Source of the DNA: an uncultured Candidatus Saccharibacteria bacterium
Lineage (GTDB): Bacteria > Patescibacteriota > Saccharimonadia > Saccharimonadales > UBA4665
Assembly (NCBI GenBank): GCA_937892705.1
Contig: CALBGR010000001.1
Location: 1 to 47,122, forward strand
Direction: 5' to 3'
DNA length: 47,122 bases
Each line of letters starts with the position of its first letter. Position 1 is the stretch's first letter. Shown here one piece after another: positions 32,485-39,982 of the stretch. Position numbers and translations under genes: made by a program. Below the pieces are notes generated by a model. The model did no database searches and was not told the DNA's origin. It saw only the letters and a list, made by a program, of their open reading frames with translations.

Positions 32485-32664
32485 CTATTCATCTATCGTG
32501 CCGCGGGATGGAGAAGTAGCTTTTTGCTGCAAGTCACGCGCCTTTTCGATTGGCTCAGTAACCGTTTCGTTCGATGGTGTCGTAGCGTTATTTATCTGAC
32601 TAAAGGTCCACCAGGCGCCAACTGCGAGTATGATAACAATGACAATTGCGATAACTTTTCCCAT
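32485..32664 (-). CDS. Small single-pass membrane protein (59 residues)
   Basis: Short gene that automatic length cut-offs would miss. It starts at an ATG preceded by GGAG at 7 nt spacing and a TATACT -10. The product begins MGKVIAIVIVIILAVGAWW, a single membrane helix or uncleaved signal, followed by 40 polar residues rich in Thr, Ser, Pro and Glu with a likely helix (EPIEKARDLQQKA). No family recognised. It lies between the tRNA-Leu terminator and the SpoU gene on the same strand as the latter. Confidence 0.7.
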   Translation of the reverse strand: MGKVIAIVIVIILAVGAWWTFSQINNATTPSNETVTEPIEKARDLQQKATSPSRGTIDE

Positions 32665-32684
32665 GTGTTTCTCCTTATGCTTTT

Positions 32685-32690
32685 AGTATA
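32685..32690 (-). promoter_or_regulatory. -10 element for the 59-residue membrane protein
   Basis: Minus-strand TATACT, 20 nt before the ATG at 32664, leaving room for the Shine-Dalgarno GGAG. Confidence 0.55.
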
Positions 32691-32695
32691 CCCTA

Positions 32696-33289
32696 CTACT
32701 TTATAATTTGCTGCACAGCGTTGTATAAGACAATACCGGACGCAACGCCAACATTAACAGATCGCGTGCTGCCGTACTGCGGAATCATAATCACATCCTG
32801 GCATATTTTCAGCATGTCTTGGCTGAGTCCTGGCCCTTCGCTGCCAAAAACAAATACGGGTTTTTCAGGATATATATAGCGATCAATCGGCTGTGCACCG
32901 GATATATTGTCTACACCTACAATGGTGCGGCCACGTACTGCCGTTTGGAACTCTTGTACGGTTTTGTGGTGGAAGATGTGCATGTATGCATCAGTCATCA
33001 TAGCGCCGCGACGGTTCCAATGCTTTTTGCCGATAATGTGTACCGCTGTCACATTAAATGCGTTGGCGTTGCGAACAATGGTACCGATATTAAAATCATG
33101 CTGCCAATTTTCAATAGCAATATGAATATCGAACCGGCTTTTGTCTAGATCGGCCTTGATTGCTTCAACTTTCCAGTAACGATATTTGTCAATCACATTT
33201 CGACTGTCGCCATGTGCTAACAATTCTGGATCGTATCGCTCATTATCAGGCCACGGTTTCGGGTGTGGTCCAACTCCCACAGTGTTCAT
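32696..33289 (-). CDS. SpoU/TrmH-family RNA methyltransferase
   Basis: 197 residues from the ATG at 33289. SPOUT motifs: motif 1 HDFNIGTIVRNANAFNV, motif 2 VFVFGSEGPGLS and motif 3 QYGSTRSVNVGVASGIVLY. An N-terminal extension (PHPKPWPDNERYDPELL) and a Lys-rich stretch come first. The upstream in-frame ATG at 33298 overlaps the -10 hexamer and cannot be transcribed from it, so it is rejected. It is the second SpoU protein in the window and is not closely similar to the one at 8953. Target: probably a 2'-OH in tRNA or rRNA. Confidence 0.9.
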   Translation of the reverse strand: MNTVGVGPHPKPWPDNERYDPELLAHGDSRNVIDKYRYWKVEAIKADLDKSRFDIHIAIENWQHDFNIGTIVRNANAFNVTAVHIIGKKHWNRRGAMMTDAYMHIFHHKTVQEFQTAVRGRTIVGVDNISGAQPIDRYIYPEKPVFVFGSEGPGLSQDMLKICQDVIMIPQYGSTRSVNVGVASGIVLYNAVQQIIK

Positions 33290-33296
33290 GTAGCTC

Positions 33297-33302
33297 ATTA
33301 TA
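33297..33302 (-). promoter_or_regulatory. -10, leaderless start of SpoU gene
   Basis: Minus-strand TATAAT with exactly 7 nt to the ATG at 33289. Because the hexamer overlaps the upstream ATG at 33298, it decides the start. Confidence 0.7.
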
Positions 33303-33398
33303 TCGTGTGATCTGGGTCACAAGTTCATTCACAAGCGAAGGCTCAATGTTAAGATTTCTTTAATAAAATCTTTATAAATTTTTAAAAGGGAATAAGCG

Positions 33399-34139
33399 AT
33401 GGTGTTTATATATTACCTGTGCGCGCTACTACTTGTCGGTAGTTTATTGGTTATTGGTCTAGGAGTGTTAGGCTTTTTAATTGATCCTAAAGATCCAAAA
33501 ACAGGTAAAAAGATACCGAGAATAAAGACGCTGGCTGCTGGAGCTATCGCGTCGCTTGTAGTGGTGTTTGTGTTCGGTGGTTTGATGACAGTTACAGAAC
33601 CAGATAGCACCAAAGCGAAGCGAGAGCAAGAAAAGGCGCTGGCGGCAAAAATCCAAAAAGAAAAAGAGGCTGCGGAGAAGGCGCGTTTAAAGAAAGCAGA
33701 AGAAGCAAAACCTAAAGTAAAAATTGAAAAGAAAACGACAGCTATACCATTTGAGACAATTGAAAAGAAGGACTCAACAATTCCAGCTGGTGAACGACGT
33801 GTTGCAACTGAAGGAGTAAATGGTGAACGAACGATAACTTATGAAGTTACCTATGTAAAAAATAAAGAAACGGCTAGAAAAGAGATCAAGAATGAAATTA
33901 CAAAACCAGCTGTCAATAAAGTAATTCTAGTTGGTACATACGTAAAACCGCAGCCTGCGCCTCAGAATACAAATTCTGGTAGTGGAAGTGGCTATATCAA
34001 CTCCCAGGGAAATTACGTACCATCTCCTTCTTCCAATCCAGCAGGCGCTACTGCAAAGTGTCGTGATGGAACATATAGCTACAGCCAAAGCCGTAGCGGA
34101 ACGTGCTCACATCATGGCGGCGTTGCGCAGTGGCTATAA
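33399..34139 (+). CDS. Membrane protein with G5 and DUF3761 domains
   Basis: 246 residues. Two membrane helices (residues about 2-28 and 46-66) are followed by a Lys/Glu/Ala coiled coil (about 70-110), a G5 domain (AIPFETIEKKDSTIPAGERRV, GVNGERTITYEVTY), a Pro/Asn/Gly/Ser linker, and a C-terminal DUF3761 module (AKCRDGTYSYSQSRSGTCSHHGGVAQWL-type, with two Cys and HHGG). G5 domains occur in cell-wall and surface proteins and may bind glycans; DUF3761 is common on small secreted proteins. A Shine-Dalgarno AAAAGGGA precedes the ATG. A surface adhesive role is inferred. Confidence 0.85.
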   Translation: MVFIYYLCALLLVGSLLVIGLGVLGFLIDPKDPKTGKKIPRIKTLAAGAIASLVVVFVFGGLMTVTEPDSTKAKREQEKALAAKIQKEKEAAEKARLKKAEEAKPKVKIEKKTTAIPFETIEKKDSTIPAGERRVATEGVNGERTITYEVTYVKNKETARKEIKNEITKPAVNKVILVGTYVKPQPAPQNTNSGSGSGYINSQGNYVPSPSSNPAGATAKCRDGTYSYSQSRSGTCSHHGGVAQWL

Positions 34140-34280
34140 CTGGTAGTGCTTAAACATGAAAAAAGTCCAAGAGTAGCGAATAGAGATGAGGGAGTATATG
34201 TAAACTGCGCTATTAATTTAAGTTAAAGATAGCAATGCAACAGTCTGATTGACTCCAAATGTTAATTCGCAACAGGAGGT

Positions 34281-34333
34281 GGTATAAGGGGTCGGTGACA
34301 TGCACCGTAAGTTGTCACCGACCCCTTGATACC
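34281..34333. repeat. Long imperfect palindrome (REP/MITE-like)
   Basis: AAGGGGTCGGTGACA (34286-34300) and its exact complement (34313-34327) flank a 12-nt loop; GGTAT and ATACC extend the stem to 20 bp with one bulged G. No T-run follows on either strand, so it is not a typical terminator. G+C content is higher than that of its surroundings. It lies in the 200-bp gap between the G5-DUF3761 gene and the stop of the 60-residue gene. Confidence 0.8.
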
Positions 34334-34340
34334 TGGACTT

Positions 34341-34523
34341 CTAGAATGTGACCAGTGGCTTGCGCCTTTCGGCGGGTGAGCCATGTCCGAAGCGACGGCG
34401 ACGACTGGCCTGCTTAGTATCTTCGCGCTTTTCGTTGGCTTCGCGGAGCATCTTGGCAGCGCGCCGTCCTACTCCAGATTTCTCGATGAGTTGTTCGAGC
34501 TTATCTGGCGGAATCTCTGGCAA
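34341..34523 (-). CDS. Small basic protein (60 residues), TTG start
   Basis: A TTG start at 34523 preceded by a near-perfect Shine-Dalgarno (AGGAGGT, 6 nt spacing). The product has an N-terminal helical, weakly acidic part (PPDKLEQLIEKSGVGRRAAKM) and a strongly basic C-terminus (ASRRRRFGHGSPAERRKPLVTF). No family recognised. It lies 11 nt after the stop of the 571-residue gene on the same strand and probably shares its transcript; its stop is 7 nt from the palindrome. It might be a nucleic-acid-binding partner or accessory, which is speculation. Confidence 0.6.
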   Translation of the reverse strand: MPEIPPDKLEQLIEKSGVGRRAAKMLREANEKREDTKQASRRRRFGHGSPAERRKPLVTF

Positions 34524-34534
34524 TAAAACACCTC

Positions 34535-36250
34535 CTACTCGTTGGACATACTTAGTATAGTATTGATTTTATAATATCGCAAGAACCAAGCAACAGATGA
34601 AAAGTCTTTTAGGATTTCTTCTTTAAGTTTGTGTTGCGATGATGTTGTTTCGGTCATATCATTTATATAATGTTCCAAAAAACTTACTGCACTCGGCCAA
34701 TATGCCATCCAGAAACTCAGGGGTAATTTGTCTCCGCAATAACTTGCAAAGTCACTTAATACGCATGCACCAATTCTATATGCAGGAGAGCCAACTTCCA
34801 TAGCAAAATGAGGAGCTTGAAATCTGTTATCGATAAAAATTTGTGAATAGTTACTTTGCAATTTTATGAACCATATATAAGGGGCAGCAAGCAAATCTTC
34901 GGCTCTTCTTCGACAATATGCTTGGTCAGTTTTGCAGCGTTTAATTGAAGCTATAAAATCTTCATTCTGGGAAGCGTCTGTAAACACGTACTCAAGAAGC
35001 GTGGTATAGATAGTATCCTGCAGATATTCATACGGGTTTAGGTGGTTAAATCTGCAATATCGAGCTATATTGAGATCTAAAAATTTTTCCCTATTGAACA
35101 TATGATTTTTGGCTATTATTTGTTCAAGGAAATATTTCTGCATAATCTCTGCGTATGCTGTTTCTAGTGGTAAGTGCTGTAAAAACTGCATAATCTCTGC
35201 TACTGATGGCATGGGGGTTATGTCAAGATCAATAATAGCGTTAAAATATGACAAAGCTGTTGTATCTAGATCTCTTACGCACAGATATTCCATCCCTTTA
35301 GATTGTGCTGTATGAGACAAAATACTTTGATATGCTTTTTCAATTTGCCTGGATTGCTCAGGGTAGCAAGCAGCATTTTGTCCAAAATTTGGGTCTAATT
35401 GTCTCCATGTATTATCTGACAGTTTTACCAATATTGCGGTATGAAATCCATCGTTGCCTTCTATGCTAGCTTGCTCTGCAGATTCTATGGCATACTGTAA
35501 TTGGCTTATAACTGTATCAGGTAACGATATTGCATTTTTCTCGGCAAGATATGTGAGGTACTGTGCCGTTTGGGTTAGTGAAATGGCTGCTTCTTTGTAG
35601 GCTGAATATACTACTCCAGCATGCAAATATGGTGCACCGGCCTTTTCGAAAAATGAAGCGGCTAATATGGAGTAGCCTAAGCAAGTCGGTTCGACGCGAA
35701 TATCTGGAAAGCTACCAATTGTCTTTGGAGAAAGTCTAAGCGGGTGATAAACAGGATTATCGTTGGACGATAACTCATCATGGTTAAGTGCAGCGTTTTC
35801 GCTAATCTGTTCCATTCTGTGTATTAGCCAGTGACAAATTGTGAGCTCTTCTTCTAAGGTTTTAGCACGTTGAAATTTTTCAGCCATTTCTGGAGCATCA
35901 TCTCCAAGACATAAAAATGCTTCGTCGAGAATTGCTCTTCCTAATGCTTCGATATCGTCTTGTACCTCTGTTTCAATAATAAGTCTTGTGGGGGTGAGCT
36001 CGTGTGCGTTTGGTGTTTCTTTAGTATTCCTTGGAGGCTTATTTAAAGACGTTTCTGTAAGCCAATGTTTGTGCGGGCGTAGTACAGTTGCGAGCGTTTT
36101 ACTTTTAATGGCATTTCTTTGTTGTGTAAATACGCTTGGGTCGCTGAGTGTGCATTCGATGACAAAATTTAAAAGCTCTTTAAATTGAGGCTTGGCCTCC
36201 AGTGTTTCGTTATTGACTGAGGACTCCGAATTCACTAACGTCTCTGACAT
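34535..36250 (-). CDS. Transglutaminase-like (Cys-His-Asp) protein of unknown function
   Basis: 571 residues, no signal peptide or membrane helix. The central part reads as a transglutaminase/SirB1-type papain-fold core: Cys190 at the start of a helix (EPTCLGYSILAASFFEKAGAPY), His270 opening a strand (DGFHTAILVKLSDNTW) and Asp286 in RQLDPNF, the usual Cys-His-Asp order and spacing pattern. The C-terminal ~270 residues look all-helical (LPLETAYAEIMQKYFLEQI and similar) with no known domain. The N-terminal 100 residues are polar. The gene looks more A+T rich than its neighbours and is flanked by a palindrome and a 60-residue ORF, so lateral acquisition is possible. A TATTAT -10 ends 7 nt before the start. 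Confidence 0.7.
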   Translation of the reverse strand: MSETLVNSESSVNNETLEAKPQFKELLNFVIECTLSDPSVFTQQRNAIKSKTLATVLRPHKHWLTETSLNKPPRNTKETPNAHELTPTRLIIETEVQDDIEALGRAILDEAFLCLGDDAPEMAEKFQRAKTLEEELTICHWLIHRMEQISENAALNHDELSSNDNPVYHPLRLSPKTIGSFPDIRVEPTCLGYSILAASFFEKAGAPYLHAGVVYSAYKEAAISLTQTAQYLTYLAEKNAISLPDTVISQLQYAIESAEQASIEGNDGFHTAILVKLSDNTWRQLDPNFGQNAACYPEQSRQIEKAYQSILSHTAQSKGMEYLCVRDLDTTALSYFNAIIDLDITPMPSVAEIMQFLQHLPLETAYAEIMQKYFLEQIIAKNHMFNREKFLDLNIARYCRFNHLNPYEYLQDTIYTTLLEYVFTDASQNEDFIASIKRCKTDQAYCRRRAEDLLAAPYIWFIKLQSNYSQIFIDNRFQAPHFAMEVGSPAYRIGACVLSDFASYCGDKLPLSFWMAYWPSAVSFLEHYINDMTETTSSQHKLKEEILKDFSSVAWFLRYYKINTILSMSNE

Positions 36251-36342
36251 GAAATATATAATATAATAAAATTAATAAAAAACAAATTCAAAAAATCCTA
36301 AGGGGTGATACAATAAAAATTAACAATTTAAGAGGAGGAGTT

Positions 36343-37260
36343 ATGGGGTTTTTTCTGGCAATTTTGATTATCGCAATCATTTTGGTGATTGCAGACGGTA
36401 TTTTTATTGTGCGGCAGCAGACGGCGGGAATTATTGAACGGCTGGGTAAATTTCATCGGGTAGCCGGAGCGGGGCTCAATTTCAAAATCCCAATTATTGA
36501 TCGGGTTGCTGGTAGGCTTTCGCTCAGAATTCAGCAGCTTGATGTGCGTGTTGAAACAAAAACTAAAGATAATGTGTTTGTGATGGTGGTGGTAAGTGTG
36601 CAGTACTATGTTCTGCCAAACAAAGTGGTTGATGCATTTTATCGCTTGCAAAATCCTCAAGCACAAATCACCTCCTTTGTATTCGATACGGTTCGTGCAC
36701 GAGTGCCGAATATTATTTTGGATGACGTATTTGAAAAGAAAGATGACATTGCACAAGCTGTAAAAGACGAGCTTGATGCGGTGATGGATAATTTTGGTTA
36801 TGGCATTGTGAAAGCGTTGGTGACTGATATCGATCCAGACGCAAAGGTCAAAGCAAGTATGAACGAAATTAATGCTGCACAGCGACTTCGAGAGGCGGCA
36901 ATACAGCAGGCTGAAGCTGATAAGATTCGTGTTGTAAAGGCTGCTGAAGGTGAAGCTGAGAGTAAAGCGCTGCAAGGTCAAGGTATTGCGAATCAGCGTA
37001 AAGCAATTATTGATGGATTGAAAGAGTCGGTAGAAAACTTTAGTAACAACATTGAAGGTGCGCGAGCCCAGGATGTCATGAATCTAGTACTCATGACGCA
37101 ATATTTTGACACCATAAAAGATATTGGTTTGGCAAGCAAATCTAATACTATTTTGATTCCACATTCCCCTGGTGGTATGGGCGATATCAGCGAACAAATG
37201 CGTAACGCGATTATTACGGCGAATGAGGCTACAAAGAAATCTTCACATCCACATGCATAG
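36343..37260 (+). CDS. SPFH/Band 7 (stomatin-like) membrane protein
   Basis: 305 residues. An N-terminal membrane hairpin (FLAILIIAIILVIADGIFIV), then the SPFH domain (RQQTAGIIERLGKFHRV, RIQQLDVRVETKTKDNVFVMV, YGIVKALVTDIDPD) and the stomatin-like coiled coil rich in Ala/Glu (AAIQQAEADKIRVVKAAEGEAE). Such proteins organise membrane microdomains and control proteases. The NfeD partner usually found next to bacterial stomatins is absent here. Its Shine-Dalgarno AGAGGAGGAG is the strongest in the window, and a TGA-TACAAT extended -10 lies about 36 nt upstream. A hairpin terminator follows. Confidence 0.93.
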   Translation: MGFFLAILIIAIILVIADGIFIVRQQTAGIIERLGKFHRVAGAGLNFKIPIIDRVAGRLSLRIQQLDVRVETKTKDNVFVMVVVSVQYYVLPNKVVDAFYRLQNPQAQITSFVFDTVRARVPNIILDDVFEKKDDIAQAVKDELDAVMDNFGYGIVKALVTDIDPDAKVKASMNEINAAQRLREAAIQQAEADKIRVVKAAEGEAESKALQGQGIANQRKAIIDGLKESVENFSNNIEGARAQDVMNLVLMTQYFDTIKDIGLASKSNTILIPHSPGGMGDISEQMRNAIITANEATKKSSHPHA

Positions 37261-37279
37261 CCTCGTGCTGCTATAAGCT

Positions 37280-37307
37280 AAAACGCCAGGTATATACCCG
37301 GTGTTTT
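37280..37307. terminator. Intrinsic terminator between SPFH gene and convergent membrane gene
   Basis: AAAACGCC-A-GGT and ACC-C-GGTGTTTT form a 12-position stem with one mismatch and a 4-nt loop, with T-rich sequence on the right and A-rich on the left, so it may serve both convergent genes. Confidence 0.7.
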
Positions 37308-37339
37308 GTTTAGTGTTAAATGGGCGCGCTTGCTATTTG

Positions 37340-38050
37340 TTATCGCTGCGATGTGTGTGACTTGGTTATACGGGTATACAGGATTGCAGGTAGACAGAAA
37401 TAGGCAACTGAGAGTGCGGTCATGATCAATACACCAGGAATAGGAATAATAGCAGTAGGGAATTGAATAACAATAAATACAATGAAGAGTGAAAGCGGAA
37501 CTTTCCAATTAGCTTTTGAGAGCTGTACACTCTGTTTTATAGCTTCGATAACGCCTACATCTTTATCTATCAAAATATACCCTGCAAATATAAGAAGTAT
37601 TGTTGCTATCAACCCAGGAAGCACCAACACTACAGTGCCAGCAAGAATTATTAATGTTGACAATATGCCAAGCCCGATGAAACGCCAGAAATACGGAGTC
37701 GCTTTATTAATTGCGCTACTGAAACTGATTTTTTTGCCTTGTACACTTGCTAGCTGTGTGATTATTGAGGCGATGGAAAGCAGCGCAGTAAGAATAGCTA
37801 ATCCAATTGCAACTAAGGCAGCAATGATAAGAACAGCAGCATTGGCTTTATCGTGACTAGCGGTTGTAGCCGTGATAACCAAGAACGGTACTGAAAGTGT
37901 AACGATAAGCAAAGGCAAGAGGTATATTTTTACAAATGTCGGGAGATTAAATAGCAATGCTTCCCATGAGGTGCCAATAAGGCCAAATGTATTCCCTAAA
38001 ACGGTAAAGAAGCTATCACTTTGTTTGATACTTGGCGTTTTGTCGTCCAT
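37340..38050 (-). CDS. Polytopic membrane protein
   Basis: 236 residues with about six membrane helices (for example FVKIYLLPLLIVTLSVPFLVI, ALVAIGLAILTALLSIASII, IGLGILSTLIILAGTVVLVLPGLIATILLIFAG, LSLFIVFIVIQFPTAIIPIPGVLI). Between them is the motif DKDVGVIEAIKQSVQLSKANW, seen in the broad family of glycerophosphodiester-phosphodiesterase membrane-domain and DUF975/DUF4013-like proteins, where it caps an interfacial helix. No catalytic residues are visible. A Shine-Dalgarno AAGGAAAG lies before the ATG. Function unknown. Confidence 0.8.
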   Translation of the reverse strand: MDDKTPSIKQSDSFFTVLGNTFGLIGTSWEALLFNLPTFVKIYLLPLLIVTLSVPFLVITATTASHDKANAAVLIIAALVAIGLAILTALLSIASIITQLASVQGKKISFSSAINKATPYFWRFIGLGILSTLIILAGTVVLVLPGLIATILLIFAGYILIDKDVGVIEAIKQSVQLSKANWKVPLSLFIVFIVIQFPTAIIPIPGVLIMTALSVAYFCLPAILYTRITKSHTSQR

Positions 38051-38167
38051 AGCTTTCCTTTTTATTTCTTTCTCTTTTATTTATTATGTTGTCTTTATTT
38101 AAATATAGCCGTTTTCATTTAACCACCCAGCACAATAATCGTAAATAGAAATTGCAAGGAAATAGGG

Positions 38168-38173
38168 TATAAT
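38168..38173 (+). promoter_or_regulatory. -10 element for hisS
   Basis: TATAAT 11 nt before the ATG at 38185; predicted leader about 4 nt. Confidence 0.55.
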
Positions 38174-38184
38174 TTCAAGCAGTT

Positions 38185-39495
38185 ATGAGTTTACCAACAA
38201 CCCCCTATAAAGGTGCGCGGGATTTTTATCCTGAGGATAAACGTGTACAAAACTACATGTTTGATATGATGCGCCACGTTGTGGAGCGTTTCGGCTATGA
38301 AGAATATGACGCACCGATTCTCGAGCCTTTGGAGCTATACCTAGCAAAGACCGGTGAGGAAATAGTCAATGAACAAACATATGCGTTTACGGATCGCGGT
38401 GGGCGGCAAGTGGTTATTCGTCCGGAGATGACACCGACGGTCAGTCGCATGGTTGCAGCGCGCCGACAGGAACTGGCGTATCCGCTGCGGCTATATAGCA
38501 TTCCAAATTTATGGCGGTATGAGCGTCCGCAGCGAGGAAGGCTCCGTGAACATTGGCAATTAAATGTCGATATTTTTGGTATTGATAGTTTGGCGGCTGA
38601 ACACGAGGTTATAGAAGTTGCCGACAGTATACTGCAAGAATTTGGCGCTAAGCGAAGTATGTACGTTATCAAATTAAATAGCCGTAAACTAATGGACGAT
38701 GCGCTTCGGGGCTATTTGCAGCTTGATGCAGTGCAGGCACATAGTGTAAGCAAGCTGATTGATCGAATGCATAAGATGGATTATGCAGATTTCTTAACAC
38801 AGATGGACGCTATTATGACGCCACTGCAGCGGGAAGACGGAGTAGACAGACGGCTTGTGGAACTTTTGCAGGTCAAGTCACTTAATAAATTACCGGGCCA
38901 ACTAAAAGAGCATAGCTCGGTGAAGCAACTACAAAAACTGCTGACCATGCTGGAAGATGTGCAGATTACGAATGCACAGTTTGACGTTACGCTCATGCGT
39001 GGATTTGATTACTACACTGACATTGTGTTTGAAGTGTTTGATACGCATCCAGATAATAATCGTTCTATGTTTGGCGGCGGTCGTTATGATGGTTTGGTAG
39101 GGCTGTTTGGTGTAGAGCCAGTGCCGACGGTTGGGTTTGGCATGGGTGATGTAACGCTTCAGAACTTTTTGGAAACTCATGAGCTGTTGCCTGAGTTAAA
39201 GCCGGAAACCGATGCGTATGTTGTATTGATCGGTGATGTGTACGAGAAAGCAGTGCCTGTACTGCGTGCGTTTCGTGAGCTTGGTCTAAATATTGCAGTA
39301 GATACTTCTGGCCGCAAACCGAATAAACAGCTTAAAACTGCGGTAAAGAAACGCATTCGCTATGCAATTATTATTGGCGATTCAGAAATAGAAGACAAAC
39401 AGTACAATTTAAAGAATCTTGACACTGGCGTAGAAGAAAAACACAGTGCTGAGCGTATTGTAAGTATCATCCAGGATCACAGGTCGCAAGATTAA
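38185..39495 (+). CDS. hisS: Histidyl-tRNA synthetase
   Basis: 436 residues, class II synthetase. Motif 1 region GARDFYPEDKRVQNYMF, motif 2 RLYSIPNLWRYERPQRGRLREHWQ (recognised by the Arg and REF/REH turn), histidine-binding LMRGFDYYTDIVFEV and GGGRYDGLVGLFG, motif 3 GFGMGDVTL, then the C-terminal anticodon-binding domain (YVVLIGDVYEKAVPVLRAFRELGLNI). The length and order are normal. A DUF457-like gene follows one base after its stop. Confidence 0.95.
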   Translation: MSLPTTPYKGARDFYPEDKRVQNYMFDMMRHVVERFGYEEYDAPILEPLELYLAKTGEEIVNEQTYAFTDRGGRQVVIRPEMTPTVSRMVAARRQELAYPLRLYSIPNLWRYERPQRGRLREHWQLNVDIFGIDSLAAEHEVIEVADSILQEFGAKRSMYVIKLNSRKLMDDALRGYLQLDAVQAHSVSKLIDRMHKMDYADFLTQMDAIMTPLQREDGVDRRLVELLQVKSLNKLPGQLKEHSSVKQLQKLLTMLEDVQITNAQFDVTLMRGFDYYTDIVFEVFDTHPDNNRSMFGGGRYDGLVGLFGVEPVPTVGFGMGDVTLQNFLETHELLPELKPETDAYVVLIGDVYEKAVPVLRAFRELGLNIAVDTSGRKPNKQLKTAVKKRIRYAIIIGDSEIEDKQYNLKNLDTGVEEKHSAERIVSIIQDHRSQD

Positions 39496-39496
39496 T

Positions 39497-39940
39497 ATGA
39501 TTGCAATCAATCATGCTTGTACCGGGGCGCTTATTGGATTGGCGGTAGGTAATCCGCTATTTGCTTTACCTGCTTCGCTTGTGTCGCATTTTGTTTGTGA
39601 TGCAATACCACACTTTGGTTATAAAGATTCTTTTATGAAGGCCAAGGGTTTTAAGGTCTATCTAGGAGTAGACGCTCTGCTTTGTGTATTACTGGTAGCT
39701 GCACTGGCATTCTTTCAGCCGCAGCACTGGATACTGGCAGCAGTCTGCGCTTTTGTGGCTGCTGCACCTGATCTTTTATGGGTTCCTTTGTACATGAGCA
39801 TATTAACCGGTAAGCAGTTTGTACGAAATGGTTTTTATGCATTTGCATCAAAAATTCAGTGGTTCGAGCGGCCGATTGGTGGAGTGGTAGAGCTGGTGTG
39901 GCTGGGTGGTTGTGCTGCCATTTTAGGGAATTATCTGTAA
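39497..39940 (+). CDS. Small membrane protein, DUF457/YdjM-like
   Basis: 147 residues with four or so membrane helices. The arrangement H6-x-x-TGALIG, then SHFVCDAIPHFGY (S-H-x3-D-x2-P-H) and later AAPDLLW matches the polar motifs of the membrane-bound DUF457 (YdjM/LexA-regulated hydrolase-like) family, presumed metal-dependent. It starts one base after hisS with no Shine-Dalgarno, so translation is probably coupled. Substrate unknown. Confidence 0.7.
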   Translation: MIAINHACTGALIGLAVGNPLFALPASLVSHFVCDAIPHFGYKDSFMKAKGFKVYLGVDALLCVLLVAALAFFQPQHWILAAVCAFVAAAPDLLWVPLYMSILTGKQFVRNGFYAFASKIQWFERPIGGVVELVWLGGCAAILGNYL

Positions 39941-39968
39941 TTTACTAGTAAAAAGCCTTGACATCTGT

Positions 39969-39974
39969 TAAACT
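39969..39974 (+). promoter_or_regulatory. Extended -10, leaderless start of tig
   Basis: TGT plus TAAACT, 8 nt before the ATG at 39983 but only 2 nt before the ATG at 39977, so the downstream ATG is favoured. Confidence 0.55.
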
Positions 39975-39982
39975 CGATGAGT

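Noticed and set aside
33290..33298. ATG at 33298 as start of the SpoU gene
   Set aside because: It overlaps the TATAAT hexamer; the ATG at 33289 is exactly 7 nt downstream of it.
34140..34280. Possible gene in the gap after the G5-DUF3761 gene
   Set aside because: No open frame with a start signal; the stretch is A+T rich and, besides the palindrome, I see nothing in it.
34281..34333. Palindrome as an ordinary intrinsic terminator
   Set aside because: No T-run follows on either strand and the stem is far longer than others here.
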